Below the pieces are notes generated by a model, which had not been told where the DNA came from, searched no databases, and saw only the letters and a program-made list of their open reading frames with translations. Source: Ziziphus jujuba (lineage: Eukaryota; Streptophyta; Magnoliopsida; Rosales; Rhamnaceae). Taken from it: 64,000 nucleotides of DNA. The translations under genes were made by a program, and so were the position numbers. Every line of letters begins with the position of its first letter. The stretch's first letter is position 1. The DNA lies in contig NC_083387.1 in assembly GCF_031755915.1 (NCBI RefSeq), positions 16,823,001 through 16,887,000 of the forward strand, read 5' to 3'. Below are positions 23,826 to 33,815 of the stretch, piece by piece.

Positions 23826-25953
23826 ATTCAATAGAATCATAATATGTAACATCTTCAATTGATACTTCAACTCTACAATCATACGTCATAGGCTTTGATT
23901 GCAACCAATTTTGAGAACAAATCAAAGCTTCCACCATTTTTGGACCCAATGAACTTCGGAATGCATCAAGAATACACCCTCTGGTACTTAAAGCAGATTC
24001 GGATGCTACTGTAGAAACTAGAATGGCGTATACATCTCTTGCAATTTGAGATAAAATTCGATATTTTGTCCAATGATTTTTCCATCAAGCCAAAATATCA
24101 AATTTCTCACTCTCCACATCCTCACATGGATCAAACAAAAATTTATCAACCTCATTCTTTTATTTCCAATACATTTTTCTCCATTTTCCTTTTTTTAAAT
24201 TGTGATTCTTTCAAACACCGACGATCATCTATGCTTCCATCATCCAATGAATCCATCATCATCCCACTTTGTTGTGCTTGCATCAATTGACTATCATTGG
24301 AATTTGACACTCTAGAACTCTCTTTCATAGAATCAATTTCCTTATAGAAGTTGTAAAGGTTAACTAAAGTATCTTTTACATCCTTAGTTAAAGATTCAAC
24401 CATACCACCTTTATAAGCATCCTAAAAAAGATATGATACATACTCTGGCTTATATCGTGGATCAAGCACAACGGCAATAAGCAACAATTTGTCGACATTT
24501 CCAAGTGAACCCCAATATTTCTCAAACTTTATCAACATTTTCTTTGCCATATTGGTCATCAAATGGTTTTGACTATTACTCCATTCAAAAAGTGCATTAT
24601 ACATCAAACTCAATTCATGAAAACATATATTAGAAGTTACGGTTAAAGAGGCACTAAACTTTAAGATAACCTCAGAAAAAGTAGCAAGGAATATCATAAA
24701 AACTCTTGCACTATCCCAATCTTTAATTTGAGGTAGTCCAGCTCTCTTTATTGCAAATTCATCCTCCTCAAAATATCCAAGAAAAAAGCCATCATCATCT
24801 ATCATCCTATCAAAAGCTTTTTGATAACTCAAAGCCGAGTTCAACATCAAATAGGTGGAATTCCACCTAATAGATACATCCAAAACCACGGTTTCTCTAA
24901 ATTCAATCTTCTCCTTTTTTACACATTCTTTAAACTTGTTTAACCTTGAAGGAGATGATCGAACATATCTAATAGCATTACAAATTCCAGCAATACTATC
25001 ATGGATTTCCCTTAATCTAAATGTCACAATCACATTTACAATATGTACAGCACAACGAACTTGCAAAAACTTACCATCCAAAACATTTCCTTTCCAATAA
25101 TTTAATTTTCCTTTCAAAAAATTAATAGCCACATCATTTAAAGAAGCATTATCAACTGTTATTGTGAAAACCTTTTCAATACCCCATTCAATCAAACAAT
25201 TTTCTATAATCTTACTAATTGTCTCACCCTTATGATTTTGAACAACACAAAAATTTATAATTCTCTTATGTAATTTCCAATCATCATCAATAAAATGAGC
25301 AGTAAAAGTCATATAGTTGTTATTTTGATTGGAAGTCCATGTGTCTGTCGTAAGACAAACCCTTTGCTTCCTCAATGAAAACACACTCTTCAAAGCTTTT
25401 TTCTCATCTAAGTATAATGGAAAGACATCTCTAGAAATTGTTCTACGAGATGGTGGTTCATACTTAGGGTTCAAAGTATTACAAAACTTTCTAAACCCTT
25501 CTCCTTCAACGTGGCTAAATGGCAACTCATCTATGATGATCATTTGTGCACATGCAAGCCTACATGCCTCCTTACTAAATGTTGTACTTGTAGACACCAA
25601 ATTACTACTACCACTTTCAAAGAAAGAACTTGTTGCTTTTTATCCTCCATTCTATTAGGGTATTTCTTGCATTGGTTCATCAAATGATTTTGCAATGTAC
25701 TACTTCCACACCTTTTGGTATTACATGCATAATCTACCCCACAATATTTACATTTGCATCTAGGATTATTTGGATCACCATCTGAAATTTTTTCAAAATG
25801 TTCTCAAACCCAAGAGGGAGACCTATAAGGTTTCTCTTTTGTGTTTTATAAGGTTTATCGGACTGTGAAGGTTGAGAATCAGCTTTCTCTGATTCATTTA
25901 GATATTTTTCTTATTCATTAATATCATACAAATCATTGTGGTCCTCATCCATC
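23826..25953 (-). pseudogene. hAT transposase pseudogene (zinc finger BED, RICESLEEPER-like)
   Basis: Minus strand. From the ATG at about 25953 (MDEDHNDLYDINE, then TAA) the order is: a BED finger (CKYCGVDYACNTKRCGSSTL, QNHLMNQC), reached only after a frameshift and a TGG-to-TGA-type stop in PSWVWEHF; then one open block of 392 codons (25600-24422) with the catalytic core (LTTDTWTSNQNNNYMTFTAH, ITVDNASLND, CAVHIVNVIV, IRWNSTYLML); then, past a TAG at about 24422, a linker of about 84 codons. A frameshift leads into the hAT dimerisation domain (about 24140-23890: WWKNHWTKYRILSQIARDV with the first Trp as a stop, VSTVASESALST, LICSQNWL). At least four lesions make it inactive, though the core is well preserved. 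Confidence 0.85.
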
Positions 25954-26245
25954 TAGAACCTATTAAAAACAAAATAAATCTATTGAAAAATAGATAAAAA
26001 AAAATTAAGAGCAAAAAATATAATAAGATCCATTCTAATAAATTAATAAAGAGTTGTAAAAGCTTCTGAATATATATTTTTTTTAGTATTAGATCCATTC
26101 ATAGGTAATTGTACAGCTGCACACCGTCACCAGTTTTTTTTTTTTTTTAATTTTATAACTTTAATTGGGTATAAATAATTCTAGTGTCATGAAATTGGGT
26201 GTTTTGGATTTTAATTTTGTTTTGAACAACATTTTTTTAACACTT

Positions 26246-26670
26246 TATCTTAAAACTTGGAAATCTAACACGACATTTTCAAAAAAACATGTGAAGAAGC
26301 AATATCAAATTATTTTAGTTTTTATTTGGGATGCAAGTTCAGCCAGCTATAACGCACACTTCAGTTTTAAAAAAATAATAATAATGAAAAACGAAAACAC
26401 TTATTCTGGTTAAAAGTTTTTTTTTTTTTTCCCTCCCTCTCTTTCTTGTTAAAAGTTGCAAGAAAATGACGCAAAATTTCATGTTAAAGGCTGTACAAAC
26501 AAAGTTAACATTTAACTACTCAAATTGATAGATCTAGAGAAATCTATTCAAATTTCTGTTCTTGTAAGACTATATCTTAAAACTTGGAAATCTAACACGA
26601 CATTTTCAAAAAAAAATGTGAAGAAGCAATATCAAATTATTTTAGTTGTTATTTGGGATGCAAGTTCAGC
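26246..26670. repeat. 98 bp direct repeat inside hAT element 2
   Basis: The copies are 26246-26343 and 26573-26670; both run TATCTTAAAACTTGGAAATC ... GATGCAAGTTCAGC with very few differences. They are separated by about 230 bp of unrelated AT-rich DNA. The duplication is in the 5' non-coding part of the element. Confidence 0.9.
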
Positions 26671-27350
26671 TTTGTTAAATATGATTTCAGAACAACTTGA
26701 AACTTCATAGCAATCAAATCACAATCACACATAGTTCACTTCACAATCTCCAAACTTCACAGCAAACAATTTCATAGCCTAAACTTCACTACACCTTTCC
26801 ACTTCTAATGAACTTCATATTTCACAACTGATGCAAAAATAATGAGAAGGAAGGCTAAGTAACTTACCTCCAAAGTTCTCAACCAAAATCAAACAGAACT
26901 TTCAATCAAACGGAACAGAAATTTCTCAGCCAAAACAAAAATCGAACAGATGCCTTACACCAGCTATGAGATCTTCAACTGCACAATACACATATTAGTT
27001 ACATTGTGGCCCTAAAAACAAAAACCCAAAGAAAATAAAATAAATCAATATAGACCACCTTCACCAAATTTTTTTTTTTTAAAAAACAAGTCCTTAATAA
27101 ACTAGTTTCAAACATTTGAAGAAGCTTTCTTTCAATCTTTTGTGGATTATTTCTAAATAGGAAAGAAAAAGAAGTACTAAACAAAATTGGGTACTAACTA
27201 GTAGGGTTGCTTGGTGGTTTCTCAAGTGATGGATCGGCTGGTGGGGTTGGCGTCGCAGGTGGTGGTGTTGCTATTGGTTGGCGATGAAGCTCTTGCTTGC
27301 TGGTGGAGAGGAGAAGAGACGAGTGGTGGTGCCATGCTTGGCTGCTGGTT

Positions 27351-27657
27351 GCTGGAGAGGAGAAGAGACGAGACTAGTGCTGGCTATTGGAAAGGAGAAA
27401 AAACTGAACTGCTATGCAAAAATCGACCTGCTGTGCAAAAACCGAACTGGTTAGGATGGCTCCTGCCTGCTGGAGAGGAGAAGAGATGAGTGCACTGCTG
27501 CTGGAGAGGAGAAGAGACGAGACGAGTGCTGGCTGCTGGAAAGGAGAAGAGACCAAACTGCTGTACCAACTGCTTGGCAAAAATCGAAGTGGTTAGGATG
27601 GTTGCTACCTGCTGCTGCCTATTGGAGAGGAGAAAAGACGAGTGCACTGCAGCTGGC
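27351..27657. repeat. Tandem duplication of a 149 bp GC-richer unit
   Basis: The copies start at 27351 and 27500, each with GCTGGAGAGGAGAAGAGACG, then GTGCTGGCT, a CAAAAATCGA block, GGTTAGGATGG and AGTGCACTGC. Within each unit the motif GGAGAGGAGAAGAG itself recurs. The region lies upstream of the hAT element 2 transposase and is much richer in G than its surroundings. Confidence 0.8.
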
Positions 27658-28007
27658 TGCTCCTAAAGCTTCATGAGAGGGATTGGGCTTACAAAGTTTT
27701 AGGCTTACAAAATCTGGAGGAAACTTTTGGGCTTATAAATGTTAATAAAAATAACTGTTAATACTATATTAGTATATTTATATAAAAATAAAATAAAATA
27801 TTAGTTTAATTGATGATCGGTTTGGTTTGGGTTGGATTGGGTAAAATTTCATCCAATCCACAACTCGAACTGACCGTTTCGGTTTTTTTATACATTTAAC
27901 CGAACCAAACCGATTGATGAGTTAAAACCAACCCAAACCAAACCAAATATGTCGGTTTGGTCATTTTGGTTGGTCTAGTTCAGTTTTTGCCCACCCCTAC
28001 TTCCGAA

Positions 28008-30304
28008 CACTTATTTTAGCTTAAAAAGCACTAACCAACTTGTATTAACAGTGTGTTTGTGTGTGTTTTTTTTATAAGCATTTATTTTTCATAACACTTA
28101 ATTTTGTCACATTTTTGTTAATAAGTGTTTTCATAAATAAGTAGCATAATATTTGGCTATACATAATAAAATGCACTTTTGGATTTATTTTTGATATTTT
28201 TATATTTTAATTAATGTATTTAATATATATTTTTTAAAATTCCGAAATACTTATTTAAAAAAGCACTAAGATTAGTACTTCTCTTAAAAGCACCTTTAGT
28301 GCTTGTTTTAATTTTTTTTGTCAAAAAACACTTTTTAGTTTCTTGCTAAATACGATCACAGACTTTTTTTTCTTCTTAGAAGCACATATTGGAGCTCCAA
28401 AAATATTCCAACACGCTCTAATTTAATTCATTTTATTGAAAAGGTGTCCCCATTTGAAAGGTTCTTAATCCAACAATAATAAAATGAACTAATTACGGGA
28501 ATACATTCAATTAAAACTTTAATAAAGTCCATATGCATACAAGAATATTCAATTTAGATTTCAATAAATTATATAAAAAATATATTAAAACCTAAAGATG
28601 TTTGATTAGCTTTTGTAGATGTCCATAAAAATCTTTGGGTATTTAAAAAATAATTAGCTTTGAAGAAATGTAAAACAAAGTAGAATTCAATGGATTTGGT
28701 GGAACCTTAAAAGGAAAAATATGAATAAAATAGTGTCTCTAAAATCCAGCCTACATCCTAAGGATTTCAACAAATGTATATGAACTTTTAAAAATTCTCT
28801 ATGGGGTCTAGCAACCCTATGACAATTGGTCAATTTCTTTAAAATCCATAAGAGTATTCCCAAATGATTCTTTAAAATAAAGGACATATTTCAATAATAA
28901 AAAAAAATCTTTTTATGATAAGAGAAATTATACTTGCAATGCAAAACAAACTGTATATAATTTCTAAAACTTTAAGTTTTCCAAAATACTGCTAATAAAT
29001 CTCCTAAGCTTTTGAAATTAAAACTTTTCACTTTTACTTTTTAATTTTTTATTGTCCCCCATTCAGCAATTCCAAAGTAACAACCAACAAACATTGGAGG
29101 ATTGCCGATGACTTAACTAAATCAGCTCAGGAAACCTGTCTAGACTAACAAATGGATCTCTAACAGACTATCTCTTAGTAGAAATTTTTTGTTGAGAAAT
29201 GAAAAAATAAAAAACATGCTTAGGACATTTAATATGGGTATTTTAATAATTTAAAATTTTTAGAAACCACAGAGAGTTCGCAAAAGTATAACTATTAAAA
29301 TAAATTGTGAAATTTTAAAATGTTATTCAACAACACTCATTATTCTTCTTAGATAAACATTTATTATTTTTCTTATATTTTCTTTTTGTTTTTATATAAA
29401 TTATATTTTTAACATCAATAATACTAGAGTTATTAAACATTTAGTAAATTTAATTACTAAATGATATGATAATAGTTAATTGAATTATTATTATTATTTT
29501 CAATTTACTTATCCATTTAAAAGTTTCACTTACACACCTATCAATAATATTTTAGCACATATTATTTTATAAATAATTTTGATAAGTATTATGATATATG
29601 TTGCATTACTGTTCAAACATTATATAGTGACATGAAAACTTGTATTACGTTAAATTAAATTAACAAAATATTGAAATAAAAGTAGTTTTGATTTTTTATG
29701 TTTGAAAAGGCAAAACTACTTTTTATATTAAAAAAGTTAACATAAAAAAATCTATTAAAATTCATTTTTAAAGGATAGCTCTTTAAAATAAAAAAAAATA
29801 AAACAAATAGAAAGTTGTTTGAGAGTGCTTTAACCCTTTAAAATTTATCAAACTTTAATTGAATGCATTTCTAAATTAAATCAACCTTCCTTGTAGTTTA
29901 GAAAGCTAAATTGTACCAGATGTGTTCTTTTTATACAACCAAATTTTCTCAATACATGTCCTCTTTACATAAATTTACTAAAAAATCCTTTAATATTTTC
30001 TTTTTTCTTTTATGACTATCCTTTTTCCTCTCTAAGGTTTTTGGTGTTGCCCAAGGTGTAACACCCACGCTAAAAATTACAGCAGCTACTATAGACTAAA
30101 GGACCATTGACATAATGGAAACTATTAGCCCGACTATCATTTTGCCATTGGTAATTGCAAGAATTTTTTTTTTAAAATATATAATTTCTAGACTTCTAAT
30201 GGGTCTTTTCTTCTCTTATATGCTGCTGCCACCAAAATAAGAGAGAACCATACGGTGGCGGATTGGACATGATAAGTTTGGATCGGACATGATAAAATAG
30301 TGCA
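28008..30304. other. AT-rich intergenic DNA
   Basis: At 28008-28360 AAAGCACT and AGTGCTT motifs occur in opposite orientations, like the ends of a small MITE; I could not fix its limits. The rest has no recognisable gene. Confidence 0.5.
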
Positions 30305-30877
30305 GTACTGTGTTTGGCATATTTTGGACTGAATTGTGGACTAGTTGTCCAATATTTGGTGTAGGATCGGACTGGAGTGGACTATTTTTGTAATTATAAT
30401 TTTTATTTTGTTTAAAATGAAAAATTTTAAATTTATATTTATATTTACAAAAAATCTAAATATTATATTTAATTAAATTTATGTATTTATATTTACATTC
30501 AAAGTTTAATTTTTTTTAGAAATAAATTAAAATTAAATTATAATATAGTATTTCATAAATAACAATTAAGTAATAATAAAACTAATTTAGTGATATTTAT
30601 CAGACATTTGTAATTTTTTTTTTTTACATCCATAAACTACTTAAAATATTGTTTTCAAAACCAATTAAGATATAATTACCAGTCATGATAAATCATAAAT
30701 AACAATTAACTACAAATAAAAAAACTTAACACTATATTTAATTAAGAACTTGTTGATAGCATCAAAATATCCATCTGCACTTCATACATATAGATATATA
30801 TATACAAATTTCACATGTAATTTTACTTTAAACAAGTACGGCATCCGTATATATATATTAGATTTTACAAGGATAAT

Positions 30878-31198
30878 CTACTTATATAACAAATAAGTAA
30901 ATACACCCATTGATAGTAAGCCAAATAAACAACCTAATAGAAAACCATTATGCCACTCATTATTAAATTGAGCACGTGTATGTGCGGTTGTCGTATTTTG
31001 TATTGGATTTACTTCATTACGATTCCTCATCATTTGTTCTACAAACTTAACATATGCAAATTCAGCTTTTTCAATTGTATTATAGGCTTGATATAAATTA
31101 TTTATAAATCTTTGCACTTATTGATGACATTCAGACCAAAAATTATATATCCCTGGTTGTCTATCTTTAAACACAACATAAACTCTTCTCTTTGCCAT
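30878..31198 (-). pseudogene. Small ORF with RNase H N-terminal/viroplasmin-like domain and a C-terminal hydrophobic segment
   Basis: From the ATG at 31198 the protein begins MAKRRVYVVFKDRQPGIYNF, followed by WSECH, then after an in-frame TAA (31120-31118) QRFINNLYQAYNTIEKAEFA. This is the hallmark of the small RNA:DNA-hybrid-binding domain found at the N-terminus of eukaryotic RNase H1 and in caulimovirus viroplasmin (PF01693 type): VVFKGRxPGIY, WxEC, Y..Y.T..EAE. No RNase H catalytic domain follows. Instead come a polar linker and a hydrophobic stretch (GFLLGCLFGLLSMGVFTYLL), possibly a membrane anchor. It lies downstream of the Harbinger ORF1 on the same strand. The domain call is from motif recognition; the function here is unknown. 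Confidence 0.65.
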
Positions 31199-31456
31199 TC
31201 AATATTCCTGCATATAATAATAAAGGATAATATAATATAGTAATATAATTAAACAAAATAACAACTAACTAAATCAATAAGGTGCATGTCAATATTCTAA
31301 AACATAACACATAATCATAAAATTATCCTTACATGCATAATTAGACACCAACATCCACTACGTTATAATATATGTCCATAAGTTTAAAATTCAATTGTTT
31401 ATAATTATCATCCTCTCATACATATCCATAAATATATAATCCACAACAATACTAAT

Positions 31457-31897
31457 TTAGTTATCTAAAAATCCACTAGCAAATTCAATCTTCTGCGCAT
31501 CCGTTTTAATAATCTTCAAAACCTCTACGTTCAATGGATCTGATCTCATTGTCTTAGAGATTTTGAGATTGTCAGTAATAGGGAATCCTAACCTGTCAAG
31601 CTCCACAGCTAAGTATTGTGGATAGTTGGTATCAGATTTGTCTAACTTGTCTAACTTTGTAGCCAAATTATCAATAAACTTATCTGCTACATTGTTTAAC
31701 TTGCTAATGATGTCAACATCCTTCGATTTAGATTTCCTTTTACCTCTTAATTGGAATTGTGTGGGCAGTTGACTATATGTTTGATTCACAGATATTGGAG
31801 AACATACATAATCAAATTGGTCATTTGCAGCTTCCCTTACTCCATGTACGCCTAGATTCACTCCTCTGTTATCGTTACTACTACCTTTAGCTTCCAT
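31457..31897 (-). CDS. PIF/Harbinger ORF1-like protein (C-terminal part of Myb/SANT-type accessory protein)
   Basis: An open frame of 146 codons with no internal stop. It has a basic patch (LRGKRKSKSKD, a plausible nuclear signal), then a region predicted helical with a Lys/Asp/Leu repeat (NNVADKFIDNLATKLDKLDK), and ends SDPLNVEVLKIIKTDAQKIE plus FASGFLDN. This resembles the C-terminal tail of plant Myb/SANT-like Harbinger ORF1 proteins, which help bring the transposase to the DNA. The Trp-rich SANT domain expected N-terminal to it is not seen, so this may be a truncated or final exon. It shares strand and context with the split transposase. The family assignment is moderately sure. Confidence 0.55.
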   Translation of the reverse strand: MEAKGSSNDNRGVNLGVHGVREAANDQFDYVCSPISVNQTYSQLPTQFQLRGKRKSKSKDVDIISKLNNVADKFIDNLATKLDKLDKSDTNYPQYLAVELDRLGFPITDNLKISKTMRSDPLNVEVLKIIKTDAQKIEFASGFLDN

Positions 31898-32086
31898 TGC
31901 TATTCAGGTACATATATCATGATTCCAACATTACCATAACAAGATGCAAACAAAATAACAAGAACCTCAAATGTTGCACTTAATATAATATAAGTTAGTT
32001 TTCATACATATTATCCAAAAGATTTAACAAACAATATTAAATAAGCAGTTATAACATAATATTATACATAACAATCAACTACTAAT

Positions 32087-32392
32087 CATGAGGACCTCTC
32101 CACTCATCAAACATTTGCTTAGCTAACTCATCTGTTCAGTTCATCCATTGATCTGAGGAAGCAATTGATCCTATAATGTTCTCCTCTTCATTAATGTCCA
32201 CATTTTCCATCTTATCATACTTAACTTCTTCAGGATCGAGTGTCATTTCTTTTCTAATTAGATTATGTATAAGACAAAATGCAGTAATGGTCTTGATTTA
32301 TGTTGAAATTGGATAGAAAGATGGACTTGTTAAAATTGCCCATCGCATTTTAAGAACTCCAAAACATCTTCCCATGATATTCCTAACAGATG
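32087..32392 (-). pseudogene. HARBI1-like transposase, C-terminal part (split by hAT element 3)
   Basis: Minus strand, directly beside the hAT insertion: SVRNIMGRCFGVLKMRWAIL, then SPSFYPIST, a TAA, and TAFCLIHNLIRKEMTLDPEE, ending FDEWRGPHD. This is the last quarter of a PIF/Harbinger DDE transposase. In active relatives the motif is RNVIERxFGxLK with the catalytic Glu; here the codon is GGA (32372-32370), giving Gly. Further in-frame stops include one in DQWMN*TDELA. Confidence 0.85.
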
Positions 32393-33721
32393 TAGGGATG
32401 ACAATTTACCCCACATACCCCAAAAACCATGGTGCACCGCCCCTAATGGGGCGATTTTTCCCTAAAAAATCGGGGTGGTGGGGCGGCTCGGGGCAGGGGA
32501 TCAAAACCCGATTCGGGGCCAGGCCGAGCCCGGGTATTTATATATATATATATATATATTTTTTTTTATTCCCAATTTATTTTTTTAAAAAAAAAAAAAA
32601 CAACCCAGAGAAGAAACAAACCCTAACCTGTAACCCCTCCTCTCCACTTCAGCTCTCCTCATTTCATTTTCTTCTTGCCGAGTGCTGACACTGCAGCCAC
32701 ACCCACCTGGTACTTCAGCCTTCACTGCCATTTGCTGCTTCACCGCCAGCGACACTTAGTTGACTGGTTGAGTTCACCGCCACCTACTTGCTGGTAAGAT
32801 CTCTTTTTTTTTTTTTTTTAAATTTTATTAGAGAGGACAGATTAAGGACTCCACAAAATTACTTTTGACATAAGGTGTCTTCACCCTGAGTATATTTCTT
32901 AAAGGTGTCTTCGCCCTTAATTACTTAAAAGTCTTTTAAAGAATTGCAAGAGCCATTTATTGATTTCCCCTAAATAGTTATGGTGCCAGGAAATTTTATG
33001 AGCAATAAATATTTGATATATCGATTTCCTTCATCAAATGATATGAATGATTTATAGGTTTGATCTAGTGGTTCACACAAGAGAATACGTCCAAATTCAA
33101 GCTTCAATTTTTAATCTGGGTAAAAAATCCCTCTCCCCCCCATTTATGGTGTAATAAAAAAAATGAGATGATTGAATTCTTTTTTGTTTTTATTTGGAAT
33201 TGGGAATTTATAAACTCACAATCATAATTTAAGAAGACAACGCTTTCGTCACTTGGATTTCTTTTAAACAAGACAATATATTGAATTTAAAAATTGTTAA
33301 TTGATAACAAATAAATTTTTTTTTTGCCTAAAATTGTTAATTTAAAATTAAAATCAAGTATATTTTCTCACGAAATTCTTTCAAAAAATCATAAGTTAAA
33401 AAAAAAAAAAGTAGTCGAAAAGAATTATCAGGTTTTGCTATTATTTATATATATTTGATATGTGATGTGATAATATGAGTTTTTAAGCCTTACATGTACG
33501 GTTAATTAAAAATGGGACCTAGTTTGATAGGAATTGAAGGGGTGATCATCAAAAGGGGATGGGGACTCAACAACATTGATGGTAGTGGTAGTAATGGAAA
33601 TGCGGTTGCTTTTGTAAAATAAGTACTTGGTGAAGACACTTCAATTCAATGCATGATGTGTTCGGTTGGTGACCGGTGGCCTTCTATTCCATTTAGATGG
33701 GACTGTGGAAATTTTTTATGA

Positions 33722-33725
<4 letters not shown>

Positions 33726-33770
<45 letters not shown>
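33726..33770. repeat. (TA)n microsatellite
   Basis: About 22 perfect TA dinucleotides just upstream of the hAT element 3 transposase start. Confidence 0.95.
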
Positions 33771-33774
<4 letters not shown>

Positions 33775-33815
33775 CAGTTGTGTTTATGCATTATGCTATT
33801 TTTTTAAGGTAAATT

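Larger units (their letters stand above)
22709..27999 (-). mobile_element. hAT element 2 (5.3 kb, RICESLEEPER-like)
   Basis: The ends are short imperfect terminal inverted repeats: TAGGAGTAGGC at 22709 and the reverse complement TAGGGGTGGGC ending at 27999. The flanking octamers CTACCAAA (22701-22708) and CTTCCGAA (28000-28007) agree at 6 of 8 bases, as expected for an old hAT target duplication. Both ends carry clusters of GGTTTGG, GGTTCGG and GGGTTGG motifs within about 280 bp, typical hAT subterminal transposase-binding repeats. The transposase pseudogene is inside on the minus strand. The boundaries are inferred by eye. Confidence 0.75.

Noticed and set aside
27211..27647. Several overlapping open frames on both strands
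   Set aside because: They are translations of the 149 bp tandem repeat, not supported genes.
30878..31198. Integrated caulimovirus (pararetrovirus) as the source of the viroplasmin-like ORF
   Set aside because: No movement protein, coat protein or reverse transcriptase of that family was seen nearby; the neighbours are Harbinger genes, and the domain also occurs in cellular RNase H1.
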